64,000 nucleotides of DNA from Candidatus Kapaibacterium sp. (GCA_023957315.1 JAMLHE010000002.1:62001-126000); one strand, 5' to 3'. Shown: positions 35,949-45,975, counted from the stretch's first letter. The notes: a model not told the origin generated them from the letters alone. Numbers and translations: made by a program.

Positions 35949-36875
35949 TTATTTGCCCATATTTCCGAAATTCATCACAGTATATCCTTTGGTAGATATG
36001 CTTGATTTTTTGTTCAAATTAACATCGGTAACTCTCATAACGGTTTTGCCTTTTTCACCTTTCATAGTAGATTCAGCTTCGAGCACAAAACCATCTCTAA
36101 CGCTACTGTAAGGGGAGTTCTTCTTCTTTTGTTGTGATTGCAAAAACTGAAAAGCTTTGAATGTGGACATCTTGATTTCATGGCTAATCCATGCGTCAGT
36201 AGTACCCTCTTCAGATTCGATGATATAGTTCTCGCATTTATAGCCCAAAATTGACTTAGTTTTTCCTGTTTTATTGATTTTGACATTTTCAGATTTTTCT
36301 TCAACGAGCGAATCCGCCATGTCTCCGAATCCCTCAAGGTTCATAATCATCGCCATGTTCATGTCACCGCTTTGTGTAAGAGTAACCATGGATTTCAAAT
36401 CATTATCGAAAATCATGAAGGATTTAGCTTTTTCGTCCATTTTTTTTCCGTCCGCTTCGATAATTTCCATTCCAACGTTATCGCCGGATTTGTCGAGGTG
36501 CATAATCATTTTGGTATTAAGTTTACGCTTGTCGCCTTGTACCGTTTCAGTCTCCATAGCGAAATAGCCGTCAAAATTATAATTTTCGGGCAATTTAACG
36601 TCAGCACTACCGCCAAACATTTTGCTCATCATTCTTGCAGCAGCAGCGTCTTGGTCTTCGTTTTGATTCGTGGATGATTCACCGCTGCTTTTCATCGAAT
36701 CTTCGGCTTCGTCTAAGCCTTCGTCAATTTTTTCGTCCATTTTTTTCTCAATTCGTTCTTCAGTTTTTTTAGTCGCACTTTTCACAGCCTTTTCCTTCAA
36801 CTTGTTAAGAAAACCCTGAGCAGATGCGTCAGTAGTGATAAACGCCATAGCACATAGTATTATGAATAATTTCAT
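35949..36875 (-). CDS. secreted DUF4412 protein
   Basis: The 308-residue protein has a signal peptide (MKLFIILCAMAFITTDASAQ). A Lys/Glu-rich helical region follows (about residues 25-75). The rest is a beta-rich domain with KSILGYKCENYIIESEEGTTDAWIS, the hallmark of DUF4412. Function is unknown; related LolA-like folds bind lipid or hydrophobic ligands in the periplasm. It lies immediately upstream of coaE. Confidence 0.82.
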   Translation of the reverse strand: MKLFIILCAMAFITTDASAQGFLNKLKEKAVKSATKKTEERIEKKMDEKIDEGLDEAEDSMKSSGESSTNQNEDQDAAAARMMSKMFGGSADVKLPENYNFDGYFAMETETVQGDKRKLNTKMIMHLDKSGDNVGMEIIEADGKKMDEKAKSFMIFDNDLKSMVTLTQSGDMNMAMIMNLEGFGDMADSLVEEKSENVKINKTGKTKSILGYKCENYIIESEEGTTDAWISHEIKMSTFKAFQFLQSQQKKKNSPYSSVRDGFVLEAESTMKGEKGKTVMRVTDVNLNKKSSISTKGYTVMNFGNMGK

Positions 36876-37128
36876 AGCATACTCCTTGATATTTATGATA
36901 AGATGATGTCATATTAACGATAATTTTTGAAACGAAAGTAACTTTTATTATTGTAAAAGTCAAAAATGAAAAAATATTTAATAAAAATAAAAGAAAATTC
37001 ATTCTATTTCTAAATTTTTTATTATTTTTGTACTTTTTTAATTAAAATTGAAAAAGAATAATCTAAGTTTGAAGAATACATTAAGTTTTTTGAAGATAAT
37101 ACAAAAGTAAAGGCAATAGGCTTAAGAT

Positions 37129-37685
37129 ATGGAAGCACCAGACGCAGAATTCGTATTTTCGCGATTAGTAATACTGAGAGATATAGCTGAAATTGCCGGT
37201 GTAGTGCCGCGGGAATAATAAGCGACACAGCACTCCGAAAATTTAGATCAATGCCGAATTCGGAAATAGATTTGAAGAAAATATCCGGATTGAGCCAAAT
37301 TTTTGTCCAAAAGTATGCAAAAGTGTTTTTGCAGGAACTAAAGAAGATACGGACTCAACCCAAAGAGCACAAGGTCTCGAAGTTAGCCCAAGATACTCTG
37401 ACAATGATTCAGCAAGGATATACATTTGATGATTTGCAAAAGCGTCTTTTCGGTGGCAATAAGACAATGGCTGCAAATTGCATAATCGAACTGCTCGAAG
37501 CCGACCACTATATAAACCGGAAATTGTTTTTAGATGAAAAAATTTATACAAAAGTTAAGTCTGCTTACAAAAAGAATGCCGACATAACAACTAAGGAACT
37601 TCAAGCTAAATTTGAAGAAGAGATTGACAAATCAATCATCAAAATGACCGTTTCATTTGTCCGATTTGAACTTCGCCACTCTTAG
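37129..37685 (+). pseudogene. RecQ-type C-terminal remnant (HRDC + HTH_40), frameshifted
   Basis: The intact part (37251-37685, 144 residues, MPNSEIDLKKISGLSQIF) shows the end of an HRDC domain and a helix-turn-helix of RecQ C-termini (TLTMIQQGYTFDDLQKRL, ending MTVSFVRFELR). The start of the HRDC domain continues upstream in two frames. From an ATG at 37129 one frame reads DAEFVFSRLVILRDIAEIAGVVPRE. The frame of the intact part then supplies IISDTALRKFRS. A one-base shift near 37215 joins them. No helicase or RQC domain is present. It is either a decayed recQ or a small stand-alone HRDC protein with a frameshift. Confidence 0.6.
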
Positions 37686-37939
37686 GATTTTGCTAGCAGG
37701 ATTCTTATCAACTTTGCTAATTCCTCAACAGATTTCGTTTTTGTCACTTTCGAGAAATGATTCACTGTGCTTTTCAGCTTAGTGTTGTTTTGCATTTCGT
37801 TCAAGAAAGTGCGTTTCAAAGCAACGAGAGCCTTGTTGGTCAGCTCTTCGTGACGCATATGCTCAGACGATGTCTCACTCTGATAGCGTTCAATTTCTTG
37901 ATGCGTAAATGGATAATATGTAATTTTCTTTTTGGACAT
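37682..37939 (-). CDS. small uncharacterised charged protein
   Basis: The 85-residue soluble protein is rich in Lys, Glu and Thr and probably all-helical (HQEIERYQSETSSEHMRHEEL, then VEELAKLIRILLAKS). Its stop overlaps the stop of the convergent RecQ-like remnant by a few bases. I do not recognise it. Confidence 0.5.
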   Translation of the reverse strand: MSKKKITYYPFTHQEIERYQSETSSEHMRHEELTNKALVALKRTFLNEMQNNTKLKSTVNHFSKVTKTKSVEELAKLIRILLAKS

Positions 37940-38108
37940 TTCCGAAAATATTTAGGAATTAATCAAATTCATTTAGCTAAAATAATCAATTTTTATAGAA
38001 TTCTCCCACATTGATTTTTCTGAAAATGCAAAGGCATTGTTAGAAATTTGAAAATCAATGATTAAATTGCATACTCACATTTTGTAATTTTAAAAATTCA
38101 AATAAATC

Positions 38109-40499
38109 ATGAAAATCTTATTTACAACTTTAATATTCTTAGCTTTTTGCACTGAGATTTTTAGTCAAAAAAACCCCAAAAGCGAGTCCTATCCGTTCGA
38201 CGCTTACAAACAGCCGGTTGATATGACCGTTGACATTATTCACCTCAAAGGCGAGCTCAAAATCGAACCTGTCGGTCAAATCGTAGATGGCATTGCGACT
38301 ATGTCATTCCGCACATTGCGACCTCGAATAGACTCTCTGATTTTTCATAGTCCGGAAATCGTGATTAAATCCATTAAAATCCAAAACGACAGCATTGATT
38401 TCAAAATCGTGGGTAATCAAACAATTGCATACCCAAAGGATAATTTGGATTATCAAGGTGTTTATGAAATGGTGATTGATTACCGTGCAACGCCAACAGA
38501 GGGGCTATATTTCACAGGTTGGAGAGACCCGAGCGACCGAATGAGAAAGCAAATTTGGGCACACAGCCCCGGGAATTGGATGCCATTTATTAATCAAAAG
38601 CATGACATTTTGACAAGCGAATTCATCGTAACTTTTGATTCTAAGTATAAAGTCTTTTCCAACGGTGACAGATTGATGGAACGTGACAATCGAGACGGCA
38701 CGACAACATGGCATTATAAATTGGACAAACCGCACGTAGTTTATTTGATTTGTCTTGTGATTGGAGAGTACAACTATCGCACATTGCATTCCAAGAGCGG
38801 AGTTCCGCTCGAAATGTGGTATTATCCCGACTTGGAAGACCGTTTTGAAACTACTTATATGCACATGGAAGCAATGGTTGACTATTTTGAAGAGGAAATC
38901 GGCATCAAATATCCTTGGAGCATTTACAGGCAAGCACCTCTGAACAATTACCTTTACGGCGGAATGGAAACCACAACGGCAACCGTTTTCGGTGATTACA
39001 TGTACATTGACCCTCGAGCATGGTGGATGCGGAATTACGTAAACGTCAACGTACACGAGTTAAATCATCAGTGGTTCGGCAATCTTATATCGCATCTGAA
39101 CAACAAGCACGTTTGGCTCACAGAGAGCTTTGCAACTTATTATGCGAAAATTTTCGAGCGGGAAATTTTTGGCGAAGATTACTATCAATGGGAGCGAGTT
39201 AAAGAATATGAACGCACAATGAATGCTGCAAAAGTGAACGATTTGCCCGTCGGACATTCTCAGGGTGGCACCGACAGATGGTATCCCAAAGGCTCATTAG
39301 TGCTGGATATGATGCGAAATTTCATGGGCGACACATTGTTCCGAACTGCATTCAAATATTACGCCGAGCAACATTCGCACAAAGTAACTGAGACCTATGA
39401 TTTGCTCAAAGCAATTCGCGAATCAACAGGAATGGCTTTGGATTGGTTCTTCGACCAATGGATTTTGCGTGGGGGAGAGCCGCATTTTCAATTCAAATGG
39501 GATTATACAAAATCAAGCGATGGAGCGAATGTCATCCGTTGCGATATTGCTCAAATCCACCCGAGAAGCGAATTAATCGGATATTTCAAAGTGCCTTTGC
39601 AACTCGATGTTTACTACAAAGACGGCAAATCCGAGTCGTTCAATATTTGGGTTGATTCCAATTTGGTGCGTGATTTTCCGGTAAAGGAAAAGCCCCTTTT
39701 CGTAGTCTTCGACCCGGAAAGAAAAATATTGAAAAAACTCACCCACATTCGCGAAATTGAGCAAATTAAATCGCAAGCACTGATGGCGAAAAATATGATT
39801 GACCGTTACGATGCCCTGCTCGAATTGGACAAATTCCCTATTGACGATAAGCGAGCAACATTGCACAAAGCTTTCAAACAGGAGAAATATCATTTGATAC
39901 GAAGTGAAATCATTCGCCAAATCGCAAATGATGATAAATCTCACGATATTTTTGTTCAAGCGATTAACTCCGGTGATGAGTGGGTAGTTCGCTCAATCGT
40001 AACAAACATCACCCAAGTACCGCAAAAGCTCGAAAAGGAGTATCGGAAAATACTCATAGATTCTTGCTATATCAATGTTGAAAAATCTTTGGAAAATCTG
40101 ACAAAATCTTTCCCCGACAATGATTATCTGACACAGACAAAAGATGAAATCGGGTGGCGCGGCAAAAATATTCGTATCAAATGGATTGAATTGGCGATTG
40201 CCAAAGGGCAACTGGAATATACAGCAGAATTGGTGGATTACACAAGCATCAGCTTCGATTTCGAAACTCGCATCAACGCATTCAACGCCTTGCAAAACTT
40301 AAATTATTACGACCGTCACGTAGTCTCAAACCTAATATCAGCTTATTTAGATTGGCAATTCAAATTGAGCAATGCCGCCAAAGAAGTAATGCAAAAATTC
40401 GCAGAAAATGAAAAATTCAAAACAGCAATCACCAACTTCTTGAAGCAGCAAAACTTCACGGAGAAGGAGCAGGCGAAGATAGAGAGACTGAGGTTATAA
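38109..40499 (+). CDS. secreted M1-family aminopeptidase
   Basis: The 796-residue protein has a signal peptide (MKILFTTLIFLAFCTEIFS). An N-terminal beta domain is followed by a gluzincin catalytic domain: the exopeptidase motif YGGMETTTATVF, the zinc site HELNHQWFG, and the third ligand Glu in VWLTESFATYYA. A helical C-terminal domain (about residues 530-796) follows. It should remove N-terminal residues from peptides in the periplasm or at the surface. No T9SS sorting domain is seen, so it is probably periplasmic. The gene is monocistronic. Confidence 0.92.
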   Translation: MKILFTTLIFLAFCTEIFSQKNPKSESYPFDAYKQPVDMTVDIIHLKGELKIEPVGQIVDGIATMSFRTLRPRIDSLIFHSPEIVIKSIKIQNDSIDFKIVGNQTIAYPKDNLDYQGVYEMVIDYRATPTEGLYFTGWRDPSDRMRKQIWAHSPGNWMPFINQKHDILTSEFIVTFDSKYKVFSNGDRLMERDNRDGTTTWHYKLDKPHVVYLICLVIGEYNYRTLHSKSGVPLEMWYYPDLEDRFETTYMHMEAMVDYFEEEIGIKYPWSIYRQAPLNNYLYGGMETTTATVFGDYMYIDPRAWWMRNYVNVNVHELNHQWFGNLISHLNNKHVWLTESFATYYAKIFEREIFGEDYYQWERVKEYERTMNAAKVNDLPVGHSQGGTDRWYPKGSLVLDMMRNFMGDTLFRTAFKYYAEQHSHKVTETYDLLKAIRESTGMALDWFFDQWILRGGEPHFQFKWDYTKSSDGANVIRCDIAQIHPRSELIGYFKVPLQLDVYYKDGKSESFNIWVDSNLVRDFPVKEKPLFVVFDPERKILKKLTHIREIEQIKSQALMAKNMIDRYDALLELDKFPIDDKRATLHKAFKQEKYHLIRSEIIRQIANDDKSHDIFVQAINSGDEWVVRSIVTNITQVPQKLEKEYRKILIDSCYINVEKSLENLTKSFPDNDYLTQTKDEIGWRGKNIRIKWIELAIAKGQLEYTAELVDYTSISFDFETRINAFNALQNLNYYDRHVVSNLISAYLDWQFKLSNAAKEVMQKFAENEKFKTAITNFLKQQNFTEKEQAKIERLRL

Positions 40500-40573
40500 C
40501 ATCTCTTTTGCTACGTCATTGTAGATGATATACATTTTATTCTTTCTACATTTATGATTGATATAAAAATTTG

Positions 40574-40581
40574 TATTTTTG
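40574..40581 (+). promoter_or_regulatory. candidate -7 box for the ImmA/IrrE gene (TATTTTTG)
   Basis: The octamer ends 7 bp before ATG 40588. If used, the mRNA would be almost leaderless, and the alternative TTG start at 40579 would lie inside the promoter, so I reject that start. Confidence 0.4.
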
Positions 40582-40587
40582 CATTAT

Positions 40588-41760
40588 ATGGCAGATAAAG
40601 CATACATAACGGCAAAGGTTTTTAAATGGGCGAGACAATCAGCTAAAATGACTGAAGAAATTGCTGCATCTAAAGTTGCCGTGTCTGTTGATAGATTCAA
40701 AGCATGGGAAAATGGGGAAGCATACCCTACAATAAAACAAGCACAAAAACTGGCGAAAGCATATAGAAGACCATTCGCCTTATTCTTTCTACCTGATGTG
40801 CCGAATGATTTTCAACCTTTACAAGACTTCAGAAAAACCGGCTCAAAAGAATTGAGTACGTCCTCAATTTTTATTATTCGTGAAATTCAACAAAAACAAG
40901 CATGGATAAGTGAAGTAAATGAGGAAAACAATGAAAACAAGGTTCCATTCATTGGAAGATTTTCAATAAAGGACAACCCGAAAATAGTGGCTCAAGACAT
41001 TTTGATTGAGCTAAATATTAACCCACTAAATTACAAATCAAATAATCCAATTTTGGAATGGATTGATAAAGCAGAATCTCATGGAGTCTTTATTTCAAGG
41101 ACGAGTTTCATCCATTCAAGACTTAAATTGGACTCAAATGAGATTCAAGGTTTTGCAATTGCGGATAAATATGCACCTTTCGTTTTTATAAATTCAGATG
41201 ATTGGAATGCACCTCAGTTATTTACCTTAGTTCATGAACTCGCTCACCTTTGGATTGCTGAAACGGGTATATCAAATGACATTGAGCCAACAATCAAAAA
41301 TCAAAGGAACAAAAACCCAATTGAATTATTCTGCAACGAAGTTGCGGCTAATGCCTTAATGCCAAGTGAGTTCATTGAGAACCTTGATAAAAGCGCTTTT
41401 GATAATGCGAAAGAAGTTTTCAAAAATGCAAAAGCAATCGGTGTTAGCTCATTTGCTTTGTTGGTCAGGGCATTAAATCTCAACATCATTTCTTTAAGAA
41501 CTTATAAAAATTTGAAGCATTTTGCAGACATCGATTTCCATGAATTTTTAAGAAGAGAAGAATCAAAGAAGATTAAACAAAAACAAAATCCAGGTGGTCC
41601 TGATTATTTTTTGCTGCAGCTAAACCGAAATAGCCGCTTGTTTACCCAAACAGTATTAGATGCTTTTCGAGGAGGCGCTATTGAACCCTCACTTGCAAGC
41701 AACTTATTAAATGTTCAGGTAAACAGGTTTCCCAAACTTGAAGCACAAATGAATAGGTGA
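40588..41760 (+). CDS. Xre-HTH / ImmA-IrrE metallopeptidase (antitoxin-type regulator)
   Basis: The 390-residue protein has an N-terminal Xre helix-turn-helix (about residues 8-65: ARQSAKMTEEIAASKVAVSV, AWENGEAYPTIKQAQKLAK). An ImmA/IrrE zinc peptidase domain follows, with LVHELAHLWIAETG (about residue 217) and the downstream ELFCNEVAANALMP that supplies the third ligand. Such proteins act as cleavable or peptidase-type regulators and as antitoxins. The gene overlaps or abuts the DUF4411 toxin-like gene, so the pair fits a type II toxin-antitoxin module. Confidence 0.9.
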   Translation: MADKAYITAKVFKWARQSAKMTEEIAASKVAVSVDRFKAWENGEAYPTIKQAQKLAKAYRRPFALFFLPDVPNDFQPLQDFRKTGSKELSTSSIFIIREIQQKQAWISEVNEENNENKVPFIGRFSIKDNPKIVAQDILIELNINPLNYKSNNPILEWIDKAESHGVFISRTSFIHSRLKLDSNEIQGFAIADKYAPFVFINSDDWNAPQLFTLVHELAHLWIAETGISNDIEPTIKNQRNKNPIELFCNEVAANALMPSEFIENLDKSAFDNAKEVFKNAKAIGVSSFALLVRALNLNIISLRTYKNLKHFADIDFHEFLRREESKKIKQKQNPGGPDYFLLQLNRNSRLFTQTVLDAFRGGAIEPSLASNLLNVQVNRFPKLEAQMNR

Positions 41761-42269
41761 GTATGGCTGTCAAAAGATATTGTTTAGACGCTAATGTGCT
41801 TATTCAAGCATGGCAAAAATACTATTCTCCCAAAATATGCCCGAGTTATTGGGACGTGCTTAATTCTCTTGGAATTCAGAATATCATCTTCATGCCGGAG
41901 ATGGTATTTGACGAAATAGTGAAAACAGATGATGACCTATCAAAATGGTTGAAATCAAGTATGATTCCGATTAAAAAGATTGATGAACAAGTTACAAAAT
42001 GTCTGAAGGACATCTATTCAGCCGACCCTAACCATAAATACTTAGTTGATAATATAAAATCACGGTCATTGGCTGACCCTTGGGTAATTGCTCATGCACT
42101 CAGCGAAAATGCGATAGTTGTAACCAAAGAAGAAAAAGTAACAGCAGCAAACTCGATGAAAATAAAGATTCCTAATGTTTGCGAGAAAATGAAGGTTTCT
42201 TGGATAAACGACTTTCAATTGATTGACGAATTAGGAATAAGCTTTAAATGTGAAATTGAAACGAAATGA
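41757..42269 (+). CDS. DUF4411 PIN-like toxin
   Basis: The roughly 170-residue protein starts with the PIN signature YCLDANVLIQAW. Acidic residues follow in EMVFDEIVK and in LADPWVIAHAL with VVTKEE, which would form the Mg2+-dependent RNase site. The GTG at 41757 overlaps the upstream stop; ATG 41763 (MAVKRYCLDAN) is an equally good start. The partner gene upstream is the HTH-ImmA/IrrE protein, the usual neighbour of DUF4411. It would act as an endoribonuclease toxin. Confidence 0.88.
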   Translation: MSMAVKRYCLDANVLIQAWQKYYSPKICPSYWDVLNSLGIQNIIFMPEMVFDEIVKTDDDLSKWLKSSMIPIKKIDEQVTKCLKDIYSADPNHKYLVDNIKSRSLADPWVIAHALSENAIVVTKEEKVTAANSMKIKIPNVCEKMKVSWINDFQLIDELGISFKCEIETK

Positions 42270-42319
42270 AGAATGCTTTTGTCAATTTTTCATTCCTAAT
42301 TCATTCTTACAAAATCTCA

Positions 42320-43660
42320 CTATAACATCTCTTTCCCAATATCATAATAAATCAAATTCTCCATGCCGGCAAATTTCGTTTGCAAAGTCTTTTCGTCGGA
42401 GCAAACTGCAATCGTGTAGTTTGGCGATGAGAGATGCTCGATAGCTTTGGCGGTGACTTCCTGAGCGGTGAGACTTGTGATTTTTTCGTAAAAACGATTG
42501 TAATAATCAAGTCCCAAATCGTCCGACAAGAGCGATTGAACCATGTTGGCGATTAGCCCGGGCGTTTCGGTGCCACGAACGAAGGAACCATACATAAATT
42601 TGACACATCTGTCTAATTCTACATCAGTAAAAGGATTCTCGGCGAAAGAGTTCAACTCCTTGTTCAAAAAATCTATCGAATCGTTAATGCCGTCGCTATT
42701 CAAGGATGAAAATGCCGTGAATACCGAAAAATGTTTCAGCGAATCAATTGTACTGCCGGCGCCATAAGTCAGCCCCTTTTCCTCTCGCAAGTAAGCATTG
42801 ATTCGCGACATGAAAAATCCGCCAAGAATTGTATTCGCTACTTGCAATGTAGGGAAATCCTCATGCTTTTTCGGAATTGTAGTTCTGCCCAATCTCAAAA
42901 CAGTTTGCGAAGCATTTTGCTTAGGTGCCAATATGATTGATTTGACAGAATTTGCTTCTACATGTTCATCTTCAAATTTGATTCTATTGATTGCTCCCAT
43001 TATTCCGCTTGCGGTGGAGTTCAGTTCCGCATCGGCGAAGTTGCCCGTTACGATGATAACCTTCAGCGATGGTAAAATATTATTAACCAAAATTTTCTTG
43101 CAATCTTCTAAAGTTACGGACATTATTTCCGATTTGTTGCCCGAACGGGGACGCTCATATGCAGTTCCGTGCAAAAGGTACTTGTTATATGCCAATTGGC
43201 ATACAAATCCCGAATCGGACAGATTATAGTCAATATTTGCGACAAGTCTTTTTTTGATGCTATCAAGCTCATTTTGCTTCAAATCCAAATCGGTCACACT
43301 TCGCAAGAGCATATCCAAGCATTTCAAATAATGGTCCGATGGCGAGGAAAATGTCAAAGCTGCATCATTCCAATACGCCAAAGCATTCAAGGACGCTCCG
43401 AAAAACTCATATTTGTCGGCAACATCATTTTCGCTCATACCTTTGATTGCAGATAGGAGCAATTGCATCGCTATTTGTGTGCTTCCCGGGATTTTTTCAG
43501 CCGAACTTCCGCGACCGAACACCACTTTGAGGTGAATCAAGGGCTGCGTTTCGTCTCGGTATGATGCAATTGTCACATCATTGCTATCAAAAGAGCGAAC
43601 CTTTGGGAATGCGAACACGTTCGGTTCCTTGTTAAATGGCGCTTTTGTACGGTCTATCAT
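42320..43660 (-). CDS. M16-family peptidase homologue without the zinc motif
   Basis: The 446-residue protein has the two-domain M16B fold. In the first half the position where active enzymes carry HxxEH instead reads GSTQIAMQLLLSA. The second half has the usual AYLREEKGLTYGAGS segment. It is probably a non-catalytic subunit or chaperone-like homologue, because active M16B partners often come as a pair with one inactive chain; no active partner is in this window. Its ATG overlaps the stop of the Nudix gene by 4 bp, so the two are coupled. No signal peptide is present. Confidence 0.8.
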   Translation of the reverse strand: MIDRTKAPFNKEPNVFAFPKVRSFDSNDVTIASYRDETQPLIHLKVVFGRGSSAEKIPGSTQIAMQLLLSAIKGMSENDVADKYEFFGASLNALAYWNDAALTFSSPSDHYLKCLDMLLRSVTDLDLKQNELDSIKKRLVANIDYNLSDSGFVCQLAYNKYLLHGTAYERPRSGNKSEIMSVTLEDCKKILVNNILPSLKVIIVTGNFADAELNSTASGIMGAINRIKFEDEHVEANSVKSIILAPKQNASQTVLRLGRTTIPKKHEDFPTLQVANTILGGFFMSRINAYLREEKGLTYGAGSTIDSLKHFSVFTAFSSLNSDGINDSIDFLNKELNSFAENPFTDVELDRCVKFMYGSFVRGTETPGLIANMVQSLLSDDLGLDYYNRFYEKITSLTAQEVTAKAIEHLSSPNYTIAVCSDEKTLQTKFAGMENLIYYDIGKEML

Positions 43661-44322
43661 GATTCTTCCACGCTTATTAGTTCATAAATATCTAAAAATT
43701 CTCTTAAAATCATCGAAGTGGCACCCCAAAGTTTAGCTTTCGGATGCACATCCCAAAATGGTATTGTGACAAGTTTATCTTCAAATTTTGATTCTTCGTG
43801 TTTGAGTAAATCAACATCAAGCAAGGTATCAATGCTCACCCAAAAGTAATCCTCCACCTCATCAGGGTTGATTACAATGTTCGGAGGCGAATCAACATAT
43901 GCTACAATCGGCGTAATGAGCGATTTCGATGGTGGCACAAACAATGGCGAAAGCTCGCAAACCACGTTCACGAGCGACGGTTGGATTCCCGTTTCTTCGT
44001 GCGTTTCGCGTAAAGCAGTCATCACAGCCGTTTCTCCTGCTTCCATTCGTCCGCCGGGAAAACTAATTTGCCCTTTGTGACTATTCACTTTTTCACTTCG
44101 CAAGGTAAAAAGGATTTGAACGTCGTTAATTTGTTGTGAAAGCAAAATCAACACAGAACTTTTTTTATACTCGCCCGAAGGAGCAAAATTTCTAAAGCTG
44201 ACACCCCGAAACGTAGGCGCCATCTTGATGTGCGAATCAAAACCGCTAAGATTTGACCCCGCCAAACGCTTAAATCTATCAATAATTTCAAAAAAAGTAT
44301 GCATCGGAATTGTTTGTTTCAC
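43657..44322 (-). CDS. Nudix hydrolase, CoA pyrophosphatase type
   Basis: The 221-residue protein carries the UPF0035 signature SHKGQISFPGGR directly before the Nudix box (GGRMEAGETAVMTALRETHE, then ETGI). This subgroup cleaves CoA and derivatives to 4'-phosphopantetheine and 3',5'-ADP. Length and motif order are normal. It is coupled to the M16-like gene downstream and divergent from the alkyltransferase-like gene. Confidence 0.88.
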   Translation of the reverse strand: MKQTIPMHTFFEIIDRFKRLAGSNLSGFDSHIKMAPTFRGVSFRNFAPSGEYKKSSVLILLSQQINDVQILFTLRSEKVNSHKGQISFPGGRMEAGETAVMTALRETHEETGIQPSLVNVVCELSPLFVPPSKSLITPIVAYVDSPPNIVINPDEVEDYFWVSIDTLLDVDLLKHEESKFEDKLVTIPFWDVHPKAKLWGATSMILREFLDIYELISVEES

Positions 44323-44403
44323 TTAAAAAATTTGGAGCATCGAGATAAATATTATATATTTCAGTTTGGTAAATGTAGAATTTGCAAAAATATTTTTTTC
44401 TTT

Positions 44404-44742
44404 ATGAATGTTGGCGAAAATATATTCGAAAAAGTGTACGAAATTGTAAAAAATATCCCTTTGGGTAAAGTTACAACTTATGGTGCAATTGCGCAAGCGA
44501 TTGGCATCAAATCTTCGGCACGAATGGTCGGTTGGGCGTTGAACTCAGACCGCGGAAATATTACTATGCCTTATCACAGAGTAGTGAACAGAAACGGACA
44601 ACTAACCGGCAAAAACTATTTCCATACTCCCAACATGATGAGAGAGCTATTGGAATCGGAAGGAATCAGCTTCGTAAACGAGTCAGTGGATATGACTAAG
44701 CATTACTGGTCACCTTTCGACAAGAATAATTTGGACGATTAG
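44404..44742 (+). CDS. alkyltransferase-like DNA repair protein (ATL), Cys replaced by Tyr
   Basis: I start at ATG 44404 (MNVGENIFEKVYEIVKNIPL), giving 112 residues; a longer frame begins inside the divergent Nudix gene. The protein has the winged-helix of O6-alkylguanine transferases (GKVTTYGAIAQAIG, SARMVGWAL). The active-site PCHRV reads MPYHRVVNRNG, with Tyr in place of the alkyl-accepting Cys. Known ATLs usually have Trp there (PWHRV). It should bind O6-alkylguanine without repairing it and pass the lesion to nucleotide excision repair. Confidence 0.88.
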   Translation: MNVGENIFEKVYEIVKNIPLGKVTTYGAIAQAIGIKSSARMVGWALNSDRGNITMPYHRVVNRNGQLTGKNYFHTPNMMRELLESEGISFVNESVDMTKHYWSPFDKNNLDD

Positions 44743-44781
44743 TTAAATTTATATTAAAATTTTTAGAAAATGGAGTAAACA

Positions 44782-45975
44782 GTGGATTTATTCGAGAAAT
44801 GTTACAATTTTACAAGGGTCGAGGAAGTTAAAGCCGCAGGATTGTACCCGTATTTTCACCCGATTGAGGAAAATGAAGGTCCGGTAGTCAGGGTGGAAGG
44901 CAGGGATATGGTGATGGCGGGTTCTAACAATTATTTAGGGCTTACAGCGCATCCGGAAGTTAAAAACGCCGCTATAGATGCTATCGAAAAGTATGGAACG
45001 GGATGCTCGGGTTCCCGATATTTGACGGGAACACTTGATTTGCATATCGAACTCGAGGAGCGGCTCGCAAAGTTTCTTGGATTCGAAGCCGTTTTACTCT
45101 TCAGTACAGGATACCAAACAGCATTAGGCGTAATTTCATCGCTTGTGCTGAAAGGTGATTACATCATCAGCGACAAGGAAAATCACGCTTGCATCGTAAA
45201 TGGTTGTATGCTTGCCAAAGGCGGATTCGCAGAATTCAAACGCTACAAGCACAATGACATGGAAGACCTAGAGAGCTTACTCAAAACGATTCCCGAGAAA
45301 GCCGGAAAATTAATAGTCACCGATGGCGTATTTTCCGTTACAGGCGAAATCGTCAACTTGCCCGATATGATAAAAGTAGCACATAAATACGGCGCAAGAG
45401 TGCTTGTGGATGATGCTCACTCAGTCGGCGTAATCGGCAAAGGCGGCAGAGGCACAGCAAGTCACTACAATTGCACAGACCAAACCGACATGATAATGGG
45501 AACTTTTTCAAAGACATTTGCATCGCTCGGCGGATTCGTAGCCGGACCCGAACGCGTAATCAACTATCTGAAACACAATTCCCCTGCGATAATTTTCAGC
45601 GCCAGCCCAACACCCGCTTCATGTGCATCGGCACTTGCAGCACTTACAATCTTAGAACGCGAACCCCAACTCGTTGACAAACTCCTTGCAAACGCTGATT
45701 ACATGCGTAAAGCATTCGGCAAAATGGGATTCAACGTCATAGATAGCGAAACAGCAATCGTGCCCGTCGTAGTTGGCGAAATCGAAATGGCCCTCTACAC
45801 TTGGCGAAAACTATTCGACCGCGGAGTATTCGTGAACGCATTCATACCGCCCGGCGTACCGCCAAACATGAGCATGATGCGAACATCGTACATGTCATCC
45901 CACGAGAAGGAACATCTCGACCGAATACTCGAAGTATTCGAAATCTCCGGCAAAGAACTTGGCTTAATAAAATAA
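44782..45975 (+). CDS. alpha-oxoamine synthase (serine palmitoyltransferase / KBL / AONS family)
   Basis: The 397-residue fold-type I PLP enzyme starts with GTG ([15 protein letters not shown]). The Schiff-base Lys is in [16 protein letters not shown] (about residue 244), and NNYLGL, DDAHSVG and SASPTP are family motifs. It condenses an amino acid with an acyl-CoA and releases CO2. The N-terminal region and the SKTFASLGG wording resemble bacterial serine palmitoyltransferases more than biotin synthesis enzymes, so sphingolipid formation is plausible. I cannot separate these subfamilies with certainty. Confidence 0.85.
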   Translation: MDLFEKCYNFTRVEEVKAAGLYPYFHPIEENEGPVVRVEGRDMVMAGSNNYLGLTAHPEVKNAAIDAIEKYGTGCSGSRYLTGTLDLHIELEERLAKFLGFEAVLLFSTGYQTALGVISSLVLKGDYIISDKENHACIVNGCMLAKGGFAEFKRYKHNDMEDLESLLKTIPEKAGKLIVTDGVFSVTGEIVNLPDMIKVAHKYGARVLVDDAHSVGVIGKGGRGTASHYNCTDQTDMIMGTFSKTFASLGGFVAGPERVINYLKHNSPAIIFSASPTPASCASALAALTILEREPQLVDKLLANADYMRKAFGKMGFNVIDSETAIVPVVVGEIEMALYTWRKLFDRGVFVNAFIPPGVPPNMSMMRTSYMSSHEKEHLDRILEVFEISGKELGLIK

